Source of the DNA: Salinisphaera sp002433465
GTDB taxonomy: Bacteria > Pseudomonadota > Gammaproteobacteria > Nevskiales > Salinisphaeraceae
DNA: 64,000 bases
NCBI RefSeq assembly: GCF_040361435.1
Contig: NZ_APNL01000010.1
Coordinates: 62,001-126,000 of the forward strand
Reading direction: 5' to 3'
The notes under the pieces were generated by a model, which was not told where the DNA came from, made no database searches, and saw only the letters and a list, made by a program, of their open reading frames with translations. Below are positions 9,084 through 17,954 of the stretch, piece by piece; the first letter of the stretch is position 1, and every line of letters begins with the position of its first letter. The position numbers and the translations under genes were made by a program.

Positions 9084-9772
9084 TGCGGCGTATCCTGCCC
9101 ATAGGTAGCCACGCGCACGAAGCCCGGCGTGGTGCCCGACATGCCGTAGCCGCGCGCCAGGCCGTTATGCTCGACCAGATAACCGTTGAGTTCGTCCTCA
9201 AGCGCCGGATCCGACACCGACCAATGGTCGGCCGGACCGCGCTGTACCGCCGCCTGGCTCGGGCCTGCCTGGCGCAGCATGTCGCTGGACAGTTCGTTGG
9301 AGGCGACCATCGCCTGCGCCCCGCCAATGCCGGCCGCATTGCCCTGCGCGGCCACCGACGTCGCGGCCGGGGCACCGTTGCCGGAGGCGCTGGCCAGACT
9401 GTTGCCCGTCGTTGCGTCCTGTCGTAGAGGGTTGCTCACCAGCAGCACGATACCGGCCGCCGACGCCACCGCGGCCAGACCGGCCATGCTGCGCCAGCGC
9501 CGTCGTGCTGCGACCCGCATCGGCACCGCCACCGGACGCGCCGCCGCGGCTTCCGGTCGATCCTGTGCGATGGCCGCCATTACACGATCGGAGAAATTGC
9601 AGTCCAGCGGCACCGCCATTTCACCGTTGTGGGCACGCAGCGTGGTGCGCAGCCAGTGCTGGCGACCCCAGCTTTCACGAAGCTGCTCATCGCGTAGCAA
9701 GGCGCTGACTACTGCGTCCGCTTCGTCGCGAGTGGCCTCGCCGTCTAGAAACGCGGAAAACTGCTCGTTCAT
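9080..9772 (-). CDS. mucA: Anti-sigma-E factor RseA/MucA
   Basis: This inner-membrane anti-sigma factor holds RpoE inactive. The N-terminal cytoplasmic domain begins MNEQFSAFLDGEATRDEADA and includes WGRQHWLRTTLR, both typical of RseA_N. One membrane helix (about residues 106-125, MAGLAAVASAAGIVLLV) and a periplasmic tail follow. The ATG at 9772 gives 230 residues; longer upstream in-frame starts enter rpoE and lack homology. Only seven bases separate it from rpoE. The C-terminal tail is rich in Ala and Gln, as usual. Confidence 0.92.
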   Translation of the reverse strand: MNEQFSAFLDGEATRDEADAVVSALLRDEQLRESWGRQHWLRTTLRAHNGEMAVPLDCNFSDRVMAAIAQDRPEAAAARPVAVPMRVAARRRWRSMAGLAAVASAAGIVLLVSNPLRQDATTGNSLASASGNGAPAATSVAAQGNAAGIGGAQAMVASNELSSDMLRQAGPSQAAVQRGPADHWSVSDPALEDELNGYLVEHNGLARGYGMSGTTPGFVRVATYGQDTPQ

Positions 9773-9779
9773 GCTGACC

Positions 9780-10355
9780 TCACTTGTCCGACAGGGACAC
9801 CAGTTTCTGCTCGATTGCCGCCCGGGCACGAAAGATACGCGAGCGTACCGTGCCCACGGGGCAATCCATTGATTGTGCAATCTCTTCGTAGCTCATGCCA
9901 TCCAGCTCGCGGAGCATGATCGCGGTACGCAAATCCTCGGGTAATTCGCGGATGGCACCGATCACCGCATCGCGTATCTCTTCGCTTTCCAGCAACGCCT
10001 CGGGCGTATCGCCTTCCGAAAACCGCTCCGTATGGCCGAAGGCCTCGGCATCGGCGACGTCGATGTCCTGGCTCGCCGGGCGCCGTGAACGGGCCACCAG
10101 AAAGTTTTTCGCGGTGTTGATGGATATGCGATAGAGCCATGTATAGAAAGCGCTATTGCCCTTGAACCCGTTGAGCGCGCGGTAGGCCTTGATGAAGGCT
10201 TCCTGCGCCACGTCCGGCGCGTCTGCCGGGCTCACGTAGCGTGCCACCAGCTTGACGACCTTGTGCTGATACTTGCGGATGAGCAAGTCGAAGGCACGAT
10301 CGTCGCCGGACTGGGCGCGGGCTACCAGTTGCTCGTCGCTGACGTCTTCAGTCAT
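9780..10355 (-). CDS. rpoE: Extracytoplasmic sigma factor RpoE/AlgU
   Basis: RpoE directs transcription of envelope-stress genes. Region 2 reads YQHKVVKLVARYV...DVAQEAFIKAYRAL and TWLYRISINTAKNFL. Region 4 reads LPEDLRTAIMLRELDGMSYE followed by EIAQSMDCPVGTVRSRIFRA, the helix-turn-helix that recognises GAACTT. Length is 191 residues, matching E. coli RpoE and Pseudomonas AlgU. The gene heads rpoE-mucA-mucB-mucD and has a matching sigma-E promoter 91 bases upstream, so autoregulation is likely. Confidence 0.97.
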   Translation of the reverse strand: MTEDVSDEQLVARAQSGDDRAFDLLIRKYQHKVVKLVARYVSPADAPDVAQEAFIKAYRALNGFKGNSAFYTWLYRISINTAKNFLVARSRRPASQDIDVADAEAFGHTERFSEGDTPEALLESEEIRDAVIGAIRELPEDLRTAIMLRELDGMSYEEIAQSMDCPVGTVRSRIFRARAAIEQKLVSLSDK

Positions 10356-10445
10356 CTATCTGCAGCGCCGGACATCTGGAAAGCCAGAGCAATCGATGCG
10401 CGAATTAACCTCTTCGTTGTTGCGTACCAAGACGCCGTTATCCAC

Positions 10446-10472
10446 GTAGACCGCGGATTCGCAAATAAGTTC
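10446..10472 (-). promoter_or_regulatory. Sigma-E promoter of rpoE operon
   Basis: On the minus strand a -35 GAACTT is followed by a 16-base spacer and TCTAC. The consensus is GAACTT-N16/17-TCTGA, so only the last bases of the -10 differ. It points at rpoE with a leader of about 90 bases. Autoregulation is known for rpoE/algU in relatives; here it is inferred from the match. Confidence 0.75.
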
Positions 10473-10578
10473 GCACTGATTTTGCGCTATGCTGCCAGCC
10501 GTCATCTTTTCGCTACACAACCGAATGAGACGCCTACGCGTCGAGAGGCTCAGTGTAGCGACGCAACGTGCTTTCGTC

Positions 10579-12237
10579 ATGCAGTCGACCGAATCCCCGG
10601 TATGCAAACGCTTCGATGTCGTCGTCGTAGGCAGCGGCGCGGCCGGCCTTACGCTCGCCCTTCGCCTGGCCCGTAGCGGGCGTCGTATCGCGGTGATTTC
10701 CAAGGGCGCGCTGGCTGAGGGCAGCACGCTCTACGCCCAGGGCGGCATCTCCGCGGTACTCGATGCCGAGGACAGCGTGGACGCCCATGTGGCCGATACG
10801 CTGGCTGCCGGCGCGGGCCTGTGCGACGAAGCCGCGGTAAGGCATACGGTGTCGCACTCGCGCGCCGCGATCGAATGGCTGATCGAGCGCGGCGTACCGT
10901 TCACACGCGCCGAAGAGACCGACAACGAGTCGGGCTATGCCTATCATCTGAACCGCGAAGGCGGACATAGTCACCGCCGGATCATCCATGCCGACGATGC
11001 CACCGGGCGCGCCGTGGAAACCACGCTGGAAGGACTGACCCGCGCGAGCGAACGGATTACGGTGTTCGAACACCATATGGCGGTGGAGCTGATCGTCACC
11101 GCCGACGCCGACGAACCCGGCGGTCGCTGTCGCGGCGTCTACGTGCTGGATATCGAGGCGGATACCGTGTTCACGTTCGCCGCCGACCAGGTTGTACTGG
11201 CCACCGGCGGTGCAAATCTGGTCTATCTCTATAGCAGCAATCCGCATGCCGCCAGCGGCGACGGCATCGCCATGGCCTGGCGTGCCGGGGCGCGGGTGGC
11301 AAACATGGAATTCATGCAGTTCCACCCGACCTGCCTCTATCATCCAAAGGCGCGCTCTTTTCTGATCAGCGAAGCCCTGCGCGGCGAAGGCGCACTGCTG
11401 CGTCTCGCGGACGGCAGCCGTTTCATGCCCCGTCACGACGAGCGCGCCGAACTCGCGCCGCGCGACGTGGTGGCCCGGGCAATCGACGCGGAAATGAAGC
11501 GCACCGGCCAGCCGCATGTATGGCTGGATATCACCCATGCCGGCAAGCCGTTCATTGAAAAGCATTTCCCGGCCATCAATGCCCGCTGCCTGGAACTCGG
11601 CCTGGATATGAGCAAGGAAGCGTTACCGGTGGTACCGGCCGCCCATTACACCTGCGGCGGCGTAATAACCGATCTGGCCGGGCGCACCGATATTCCCGGT
11701 GTCTATGCGATTGGCGAATGCGCTTTCACCGGTTTGCATGGCGCCAATCGCATGGCCAGCAATTCGCTGCTGGAATGCATCGTCTATGCCAGCGCCGCCG
11801 CCGCTGATATTGAAAGCCGCGACGATCGCGTCCAGCCCGTCGCCCTGCCGGCCTGGGACGAATCACGAGTGACGGATTCCGACGAGGAAGTCGTTGTCGC
11901 CCATAACTGGCAGGAGCTGCGTCGGTTCATGTGGGACTATGTCGGCATTGTGCGCACCACCAAGCGGCTCGAACGGGCACTGCATCGTATCGAGCTGCTG
12001 CGCCGCGAAATTCATGACTACTACGGCAGTTTCCGCGTGACGCCGGGGCTGCTGGAGCTGCGCAACCTCGCTCAGGTCGCCGAACTGATCATCCGCAGCG
12101 CCCTGGATCGGCGCGAAAGCCGCGGCCTGCACTACATCAGCGATTTTCCGCATACCCTGCCGCGGGCCATGCATACGGTGCTCTCGCCCGAGCACCCTCG
12201 CGACAGCGGCCCGGGCGTGAGTTACCGCCCGCTCTGA
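10579..12237 (+). CDS. nadB: L-aspartate oxidase
   Basis: NadB oxidises L-aspartate to iminoaspartate, the first step of de novo NAD synthesis. The FAD-binding N-terminus reads RFDVVVVGSGAAGLTLALR, and active-site segments typical of the succinate dehydrogenase/NadB flavoprotein family follow (HLNREGGHSHRRIIH, MQFHPTCLYHP, LRGEGALLR). The ATG at 10579 gives 552 residues. It runs opposite to rpoE, the usual nadB/rpoE divergent arrangement. Its 3' end overlaps the convergent hydrolase gene by 16 bases. No damage is seen. Confidence 0.95.
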   Translation: MQSTESPVCKRFDVVVVGSGAAGLTLALRLARSGRRIAVISKGALAEGSTLYAQGGISAVLDAEDSVDAHVADTLAAGAGLCDEAAVRHTVSHSRAAIEWLIERGVPFTRAEETDNESGYAYHLNREGGHSHRRIIHADDATGRAVETTLEGLTRASERITVFEHHMAVELIVTADADEPGGRCRGVYVLDIEADTVFTFAADQVVLATGGANLVYLYSSNPHAASGDGIAMAWRAGARVANMEFMQFHPTCLYHPKARSFLISEALRGEGALLRLADGSRFMPRHDERAELAPRDVVARAIDAEMKRTGQPHVWLDITHAGKPFIEKHFPAINARCLELGLDMSKEALPVVPAAHYTCGGVITDLAGRTDIPGVYAIGECAFTGLHGANRMASNSLLECIVYASAAAADIESRDDRVQPVALPAWDESRVTDSDEEVVVAHNWQELRRFMWDYVGIVRTTKRLERALHRIELLRREIHDYYGSFRVTPGLLELRNLAQVAELIIRSALDRRESRGLHYISDFPHTLPRAMHTVLSPEHPRDSGPGVSYRPL

Positions 12238-13679
12238 GGCATGGCGCCAGCGCCTACGCTTGGCGCGGCCAGAAAATCCGCCGCCGCACGCATTGCGCTT
12301 GGATTGGACAGAGTCGGCGCGTGGCCGGCGTTGGCTATCTGTATCCATCGCGCGGACACATAAGCGGCTGCGAAGCCCTGCCCCCAGGCCGGCGGCGTGA
12401 GCACATCCGCCTCGCCCGAGAGCACCAGCATCGGCCGTGCCGGCAGCGTATTGCCTGCCTGGTAGCGTGGCAGCGGCCATTGCGTGCATACCGACCCCTG
12501 CGGCGCGTGGCGCAGATACGGCGCAATCAGCGGCATGGCCGACAGGGTCTGTTGCCAGGCCAAAGCCGGGTTGGCGCGCTCCTTGTCGAGGGCACAGCGG
12601 GTCGCCCAGAACGTCGCCGCGCTGCGTGAACGACTACTGCCCTGAGCCGCGACCCGCGCAGCCAGTGGGACCAGCGCCGCCGTTTCGCCTCTAAGGGCAC
12701 GCTCGATGCGGGCGACGGTATCCGCCTCACGACCACTGTCGTAGGCCGCGAATAACACCATCAGCAGCAGCCGATAGGGGGTGATTTCAAATAACGGCGG
12801 CAGCCCGCGATAAGGCAGCAGTGCGACCACCGGCGGCTGACGTTGATAACGCGCCAACAGCGCGGCGAGCGTTCGCTGCGGCGCAGACGACGCACAGTCG
12901 CCGACCTGCGCACAGACGTCCTGCAAGCGCCGGATAGCGCCGTCGATCTGCAGCGGCAAGGCGGCAAGCTCGTTACGGTCGAATGGCACGACAGAATCGA
13001 GCACCAGCGCGCTTATTCGTTCGGGATAGCGCCGCGCGAACAGCATGGCAATTCGGGTGCCGTAGGAGACGCCCCAGAGCGTGGCCCGATCGACACCCAG
13101 ACCGTCGAGCAACGCATACATATCCGCGATTTGCGGCCCGGGCCCGAGCGCTTGCATGCCCTTGGGGCCCAGTCGATCCAGGCAGTGCTGGATGATCGCG
13201 GCCTCCTGCGCGAAGCCCTTGTCTGCCTGCGGCGAAGCCGGCGCTCGCAGCGGCACGACAGGCTTGGCCGAGCAACCGATACGCGGACGGCTTTCACCGG
13301 TCCCCCGCGGGTCCATCAGCACGATATCGTGGGGCCAGCCGGCGCGCTGCTGCCAGCGCTGCCAACCGACCAACCCGGCCGCGTCGAGGCCTGCGCTTTC
13401 TCCGGGCCCGCCCGGCACATACAACACCGGGTTCGGGTCGTGACGATCCGGATGTGCTCGCAGCACAGCGAATCGGAGTCGTAGCGGCTGACCGCCGATC
13501 TTCGCGCCGACCGACAGCCATCCGCATTCGACCTGTGCGGCACTGGGCGCGTCCGGCATAGCCGGGCACGCCGTCCAACGAATATGCGCCGTGCCCGCAC
13601 CGGCTGCCAGTCCTTGGCTCACACCAGCGAGCAGGCTTATCGCAAACGCCAGGCCGAAGAGCCGGGTCAGGCGGATCAT
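12222..13679 (-). CDS. Secreted alpha/beta hydrolase (proline iminopeptidase/TAP type)
   Basis: The 485-residue protein starts with a signal peptide (to about residue 25, LLAGVSQGLAAG). An alpha/beta hydrolase core follows: oxyanion motif YVPGGPGESAG, the segment LMDPRGTGES, the nucleophile elbow GVSYGTRIA, and a late VLSGEADVLTPP with a histidine in NAGHAPTLSNP. This is the pattern of tripeptidyl aminopeptidase and prolyl iminopeptidase-like exported hydrolases. The substrate cannot be told from sequence. It overlaps the ygfX-like gene start by four bases, and its 3' end overlaps nadB convergently. Confidence 0.85.
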   Translation of the reverse strand: MIRLTRLFGLAFAISLLAGVSQGLAAGAGTAHIRWTACPAMPDAPSAAQVECGWLSVGAKIGGQPLRLRFAVLRAHPDRHDPNPVLYVPGGPGESAGLDAAGLVGWQRWQQRAGWPHDIVLMDPRGTGESRPRIGCSAKPVVPLRAPASPQADKGFAQEAAIIQHCLDRLGPKGMQALGPGPQIADMYALLDGLGVDRATLWGVSYGTRIAMLFARRYPERISALVLDSVVPFDRNELAALPLQIDGAIRRLQDVCAQVGDCASSAPQRTLAALLARYQRQPPVVALLPYRGLPPLFEITPYRLLLMVLFAAYDSGREADTVARIERALRGETAALVPLAARVAAQGSSRSRSAATFWATRCALDKERANPALAWQQTLSAMPLIAPYLRHAPQGSVCTQWPLPRYQAGNTLPARPMLVLSGEADVLTPPAWGQGFAAAYVSARWIQIANAGHAPTLSNPSAMRAAADFLAAPSVGAGAMPQSGR

Positions 13680-14137
13680 GCCGGATCGGCGCGGCGTGGA
13701 TCCGGCGCAATCGTCAGTCGAGCGCGGAGCCGGCGATGGGTTTGCGCATCCAGCGCATCTGCAAACAGCACGCAGCTGCGCTCCCTAAACCAATCGCCGT
13801 CTTCACGCAGGCGTAGTACGACGAGCCAGTCGCCGGCGCTAAAGGCGTGGGTGAGACGGCCGCTATGCCAGACGCCACTCCGCGTTTGCCAGCGCCACGG
13901 ACCGTCCGTGGGATAGCGCAGGCGCACGATACTGCCGGCGCGCTCGAGTAACGCGTTGCAATAGCTGCGGTAGCCCGCAACAGCGACCACCGGCAGCAGC
14001 GCTATCAGCCACGGGCGTGCGATGGCCAGATAAAGGATGACGAAGGCCGCTGCCCCGTGCAGGCCGAGGACAAAGACGCGGTGCGCCGCCGAGACGCGCA
14101 CACGCATGTGCAACGTATCGGCGAACGGATTCGACAT
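13676..14137 (-). CDS. YgfX/CptA-like membrane protein
   Basis: A 153-residue protein with two closely spaced hydrophobic helices (about residues 20-55, VFVLGLHGAAAFVILYLAIA and LIALLPVVAVAGY) and a soluble C-terminal half containing WRWQTRSGVWHSG. This layout, and the position directly after sdhE, match YgfX (also called CptA), partner of SdhE/YgfY in E. coli. Some YgfX proteins were described as toxins acting on cytoskeletal proteins, but that role is disputed and not shown here. The start lies 3 bases after the sdhE stop. Confidence 0.75.
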   Translation of the reverse strand: MSNPFADTLHMRVRVSAAHRVFVLGLHGAAAFVILYLAIARPWLIALLPVVAVAGYRSYCNALLERAGSIVRLRYPTDGPWRWQTRSGVWHSGRLTHAFSAGDWLVVLRLREDGDWFRERSCVLFADALDAQTHRRLRARLTIAPDPRRADPA

Positions 14138-14140
14138 CGG

Positions 14141-14398
14141 TTACCGTGCGGCGCCCTGCGGCCGCTGGAATTGGCGGATACGCGAGAGCAGATCCGCCTG
14201 CACCTGCGTTGGCGCTTCCATGCGCCCCATCACGAGCGCGTAAAGATCCGGATCTTCCATTTCCAACAGCTCGCGCAGCCCTGCCTGCTCGCGTTCGTCG
14301 AGGTCATCGTACTCGTTGGCCACGAAGCGTTCGAGGAGCACGTCGAGCTCCTTCATTCCGCGCCGGCACAGCCAACGTATGCGCGATTTTTCGCTCAT
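14141..14398 (-). CDS. sdhE: FAD assembly factor SdhE
   Basis: SdhE (YgfY) promotes covalent attachment of FAD to SdhA. The 85-residue protein contains RIRWLCRRGMKELDVLLERF, with the conserved RRGMKELD motif that contacts the flavoprotein, then acidic helices ending MEDPDLYALVMGRM. It follows sdhB, separated by 78 bases with hairpins. Co-location with the sdh operon and a YgfX homologue supports the assignment. It is one of two predicted succinate dehydrogenase assembly factors in this cluster. Confidence 0.93.
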   Translation of the reverse strand: MSEKSRIRWLCRRGMKELDVLLERFVANEYDDLDEREQAGLRELLEMEDPDLYALVMGRMEAPTQVQADLLSRIRQFQRPQGAAR

Positions 14399-14444
14399 GG
14401 TTTGCTCGGGTGGGAAGGGCCGACCTGGATCGGCCTAGGGGAAT

Positions 14445-14466
14445 GGCCCGCCGGCGTCGGCGGGCC
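14445..14466 (-). terminator. Hairpin between sdhB and sdhE
   Basis: A perfect 9-bp inverted repeat (GGCCCGCCG/CGGCGGGCC) with a four-base loop lies just after sdhB on the minus strand, with a second 6-bp hairpin beside it at about 14418-14436. There is no clear T tract, so it may act as an attenuator or mRNA-stabilising stem rather than a full terminator. Confidence 0.4.
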
Positions 14467-14476
14467 AAGGAAGCAA

Positions 14477-15256
14477 TCAGCCGCGGCGTTCGAGCAGCAG
14501 CTTCTTGGTTTCGGCAATCGCCTTGGCCGGGTTCAGGCCCTTGGGGCAGGTATTGGTGCAGTTCATGATGGTATGGCACCGATACAGCTTGAACGGGTCT
14601 TCAAGGTCGTCGAGACGGTCGCCGGTGGCCTCGTCGCGCGAATCCACGATCCAGCGATAGGCCTGCAGCAGCACGGCCGGGCCGAGATAGCGTTCCGGGT
14701 TCCACCAGTAGCTCGGGCAGGAGGTCGAGCAGCAGGCACACAGAATGCACTCGTAAAGACCGTCAAGCTTGGCGCGGTCCTCGGGCGTTTGCAGGCGTTC
14801 GCGGGTCGGTGCCGGCGTATCCGTCTTGATCCACGGCTCAATCGATTCGAGCTGGGCGTAGAAGTGCGTCAGGTCCGGCACCAGATCCTTGACCACCGGC
14901 ATATGCGGCAGCGGATAGATACGCACGTCGCCATCGATATCGGTGATGCGCGTGGTGCAGGCCAGCGTGTTCTTGCCGTCGATATTGAACGCACAGGAAC
15001 CACAGATGCCTTCACGACAGGAGCGACGGAAGGTCAGCGTGGGGTCGATCTCGTTCTTGATCTTGATGACCGCATCGAGAACCATCGGCCCGCACTTGTC
15101 GAGGTCGATAGCAAAGCTGTCAACGCGCGGGTTCTCGCCCGATTCGGGTTCCCAGCGATAGATACGGAACGTCTTGACGTTCTTCGCACCCTTAGGCGCC
15201 TCGAACTTCTTGCCCTTGGCGATGCGCGAATTCTTCGGCAGTCGGAATTCAGCCAT
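14477..15256 (-). CDS. sdhB: Succinate dehydrogenase iron-sulfur subunit
   Basis: SdhB carries electrons from FAD to quinone in complex II. All three cluster motifs are visible: CREGICGSCAFNIDGKNTLAC for the 2Fe-2S centre, CILCACCSTSCP for the 4Fe-4S centre, and CHTIMNCTNTCPKGL for the 3Fe-4S centre and its neighbours. Length is 259 residues. It follows sdhA by 61 bases containing a stable hairpin. Its neighbours sdhC, sdhD, sdhA and sdhE make a complete complex II operon. Confidence 0.97.
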   Translation of the reverse strand: MAEFRLPKNSRIAKGKKFEAPKGAKNVKTFRIYRWEPESGENPRVDSFAIDLDKCGPMVLDAVIKIKNEIDPTLTFRRSCREGICGSCAFNIDGKNTLACTTRITDIDGDVRIYPLPHMPVVKDLVPDLTHFYAQLESIEPWIKTDTPAPTRERLQTPEDRAKLDGLYECILCACCSTSCPSYWWNPERYLGPAVLLQAYRWIVDSRDEATGDRLDDLEDPFKLYRCHTIMNCTNTCPKGLNPAKAIAETKKLLLERRG

Positions 15257-15284
15257 GACAGGCCTCCATTACTCAGTGGCAGGC

Positions 15285-15304
15285 CGCCGGCCTGACGGCC
15301 GGCG
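15285..15304 (-). other. Intercistronic hairpin sdhA-sdhB
   Basis: A perfect 8-bp GC stem (CGCCGGCC/GGCCGGCG) with loop TGAC sits between sdhA and sdhB. No T tract follows. It may tune the relative amounts of SdhA and SdhB mRNA; this is inference from position. Confidence 0.4.
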
Positions 15305-15317
15305 ACGATGTTATGCG

Positions 15318-17108
15318 TTAGTAGGTCCGCTTCTTCGGCGGCACATGCTCCATATCGTCCGTCATGGGGTTCATGTGCACGGGCCGATAGTCGATCTGCG
15401 TATCCGGGCCGCCGTGGTGCCAGATGAGCGTGTGCTTCATCCAGTTCTCGTCGTCGCGCTCGGTGTATTCCTCGTGCGCGTGCGCGCCGCGACTTTCCTT
15501 GCGATTGGCGGCGGCGTGCATCGTCGTGATGGCACAGCCAAGCAGATTCTCGAGCTCCAGGGTTTCCACCAGATCGCTGTTCCAGGTCATCGAGCGGTCG
15601 GTCACGCCGACGTTGGCAAACGCCTCGACTTCCTCGCTGATCTGCTTGGCGCCGGTTTCCAGGCTCTCGGTATTGCGGAACACGGCCGCGTATTTCTGCA
15701 TGGAGTTCTGCAGGCTCGAACGCAGCTCGGCCGTGGGCGTGTCGCCCTTGGCATAACGCAGCTTGTCGAAACGGCTCAGGGCCTTCTCTTCCGAGGCCTT
15801 GATATCACCCCGATGCGGCGCGCCCTTGCGCACGACTTCCGTGCAACGGTGTGCGGCCGCACGGCCGAACACGACCAGGTCGAGCAGCGAGTTGGAGCCC
15901 AGACGATTGGCACCGTGTACCGACACACAGCCGGCTTCGCCGACCGCCATCAGCCCGGGCACGACCGAATCCGGATCGCCGTCCTTGAGCGTGACCACTT
16001 CGCCGAAGGCGTTGGTGGGCACGCCGCCCATGTTGTAATGCACGGTGGGCAGCACTGGGATCGGCTCCTTGGTGGCATCCACGCCGGAGAAGATCATCGC
16101 GGTTTCGGTGATGCCCGGCAGGCGCTCGTGCAGCACTTCCGGGCCGAGATGCTCGAGATGCAGCAGCGTGTGGTCCTTGTTCTCGCCCACGCCGCGACCT
16201 TCGTTGATCTCGACCGTTTCGGCACGGCTGACCACGTCGCGCGACGCCAGATCCTTGGCGTTCGGCGCATAGCGCTCCATGAAGCGCTCGCCTTCCGAGT
16301 TGGTCAGATAACCGCCCTCGCCGCGTGCGCCTTCGGTGATCAGGCAGCCCGCGCCGTAAATACCGGTCGGATGAAACTGCACGAATTCGGGATCCTGCAG
16401 CGGCAGGCCGGCGCGCAGCGCCATGCCCATGCCGTCGCCCGTGCAGGTATGCGCGGAGGTGCAGGAGAAGTAGGCACGGCCGTAGCCGCCGGTGGCCAGG
16501 ATGACCTGGTGGGCACGGAAGCGATGCAGCTGCCCGCCCTGCAGGTCCCAGGCCAGCACGCCGCGGCATTCGCCGTCTTCGGTCATCAGCAGGTCGATGG
16601 CGAAGTATTCGATGAAGAACTCGGCACGCGCCTTGAGCGACTGCTGATAAAGCGTATGCAGCAGCGCATGGCCGGTACGGTCGGCCGCAGCACAGGTGCG
16701 CTGTGCAGTCCCTTCGCCAAAGTGCGTGGTCATGCCGCCGAACGGGCGCTGATAGATACGGCCGTCTTCGGTGCGCGAGAACGGCACGCCGTCGTGCTCG
16801 AGTTCGATGATCGCCGGAATAGCCTCCTTGGTGAGGTATTCAATGGCGTCCTGATCGCCCAGCCAGTCACCACCCTTGATGGTGTCGTAGGCGTGCCAGC
16901 GCCAGTCGTCCTCACCCATGTTGCCGAGCGCGGATGCGATACCGCCCTGGGCCGCCACGGTGTGGCTACGGGTGGGAAAGACCTTGGTGATACAGGCAGT
17001 GGAAAGGCCGGCGTCTGCCAGGCCGCGCGTGGCGCGCAGACCGGAACCACCGGCACCCACCACCACGACGTCGTGCTGGTGGTCGATGATGTCGTAGCTT
17101 TCGCTCAT
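15318..17108 (-). CDS. sdhA: Succinate dehydrogenase flavoprotein subunit
   Basis: SdhA oxidises succinate to fumarate and holds covalent FAD. The N-terminal FAD motif is HDVVVVGAGGSGLRAT, the flavinylation region RSHTVAAQGGIASAL includes the conserved His, and the active-site segments HPTGIYGAGCLITEGARGEG and TVHYNMGG are intact. The C-terminus ends MEHVPPKKRTY, as is usual. Length is 596 residues. Its ATG shares a base with the sdhD stop, so the two are coupled. Confidence 0.97.
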   Translation of the reverse strand: MSESYDIIDHQHDVVVVGAGGSGLRATRGLADAGLSTACITKVFPTRSHTVAAQGGIASALGNMGEDDWRWHAYDTIKGGDWLGDQDAIEYLTKEAIPAIIELEHDGVPFSRTEDGRIYQRPFGGMTTHFGEGTAQRTCAAADRTGHALLHTLYQQSLKARAEFFIEYFAIDLLMTEDGECRGVLAWDLQGGQLHRFRAHQVILATGGYGRAYFSCTSAHTCTGDGMGMALRAGLPLQDPEFVQFHPTGIYGAGCLITEGARGEGGYLTNSEGERFMERYAPNAKDLASRDVVSRAETVEINEGRGVGENKDHTLLHLEHLGPEVLHERLPGITETAMIFSGVDATKEPIPVLPTVHYNMGGVPTNAFGEVVTLKDGDPDSVVPGLMAVGEAGCVSVHGANRLGSNSLLDLVVFGRAAAHRCTEVVRKGAPHRGDIKASEEKALSRFDKLRYAKGDTPTAELRSSLQNSMQKYAAVFRNTESLETGAKQISEEVEAFANVGVTDRSMTWNSDLVETLELENLLGCAITTMHAAANRKESRGAHAHEEYTERDDENWMKHTLIWHHGGPDTQIDYRPVHMNPMTDDMEHVPPKKRTY

Positions 17109-17494
17109 CAGGCGGCTCCTACAAGAATCATGATGACGGAAAAGATAGCGGCCACGGCCAGCAGAATATTGAGAAGCTGAAAACCAATCAGCAGCGCCAT
17201 TTTCGCGCCTTCGTGGTGTACGTAGTCTTCAATAATGGTCTGCAGGCCGAGCTGCGAATGGAAAAAGATCGCGGCCAGATAGATCGCCAGCAGCGACGCC
17301 TGCAACGGCGACGACAGCCAGTCGGTAACGCTGGAGTAATCCGCGCCCAGCTGCGAGGCCAGACAGGCAACGAACCACAGGGTCAGCGGCACGAGCGCGA
17401 CCGCGCTGACACGCTGAAACCACCAATGCGACACGCCCGTCTTGGCGCTGCCTAGCCCGCGCGCGCTGGCTAGCGATGAACGAATACTGCTCAT
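17108..17494 (-). CDS. sdhD: Succinate dehydrogenase membrane anchor subunit D
   Basis: SdhD is one of two membrane subunits that bind haem b and ubiquinone. The 128-residue protein has three predicted membrane helices. It carries SHWWFQRVSAVALVPLTLWF in the first helix region and HSQLGLQTIIEDYVH at the second, where the haem-ligand histidine is expected. It lies 31 bases after sdhC and overlaps sdhA. Identity rests on layout plus operon position. Confidence 0.93.
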   Translation of the reverse strand: MSSIRSSLASARGLGSAKTGVSHWWFQRVSAVALVPLTLWFVACLASQLGADYSSVTDWLSSPLQASLLAIYLAAIFFHSQLGLQTIIEDYVHHEGAKMALLIGFQLLNILLAVAAIFSVIMILVGAA

Positions 17495-17525
17495 TTAAAT
17501 CTCCCGGAACACTAAATCGAGTCGA

Positions 17526-17912
17526 TCAGGCGATGAACGCCCAGATCCAGACAAACAGGGTCAGCGCGGCGGCGACGCCAATCGCGACATAGCCGGTCAT
17601 GCGCGCGGTTTCCAGATCCAGGCCGATGCCCACGTCCCATACCAGGTGGCGGATGCCGTTGCACAGGTGGTAGAACAGTGCGAACGACCACCCGAACATC
17701 AACAGCTGGCCGAACCAGGAGGCGGCAAAACCGTTGACGCTGGAAAAAGCATCCGGGCCGCTGGCAGCGGCGATTAGCCATACGGCAAGGAATACGCTGC
17801 CCAGCGCAAGAACGATGCCGGACGCGCGATGCGCGATCGACGTAAGCATCGAGATCTGCCAGCGATAGATCTGCAGATGCGGCGATAGCGGGCGGTTAGC
17901 CTGTTGACTCAT
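17526..17912 (-). CDS. sdhC: Succinate dehydrogenase cytochrome b556 subunit
   Basis: SdhC anchors complex II and helps bind haem b and quinone. The 128-residue protein starts with the family pattern RPLSPHLQIYRWQISMLTSI and AHRASGIVLALG, where SPHLQIY and HRxSG are signatures, and has three membrane helices with LFYHLCNGIRHLVWD carrying a candidate haem ligand. It is the first sdh gene of the operon, 42 bases after the SDHAF4-like gene. Confidence 0.95.
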   Translation of the reverse strand: MSQQANRPLSPHLQIYRWQISMLTSIAHRASGIVLALGSVFLAVWLIAAASGPDAFSSVNGFAASWFGQLLMFGWSFALFYHLCNGIRHLVWDVGIGLDLETARMTGYVAIGVAAALTLFVWIWAFIA

Positions 17913-17954
17913 GAAGGTCCCCGAAATGGCAATGAAAAGAACGTGATAAGGGGG

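Noticed and set aside
15174..17180. Long plus-strand open frame opposite sdhA
   Set aside because: Antisense shadow of sdhA; no domain, no ribosome site, and sdhA itself is complete.
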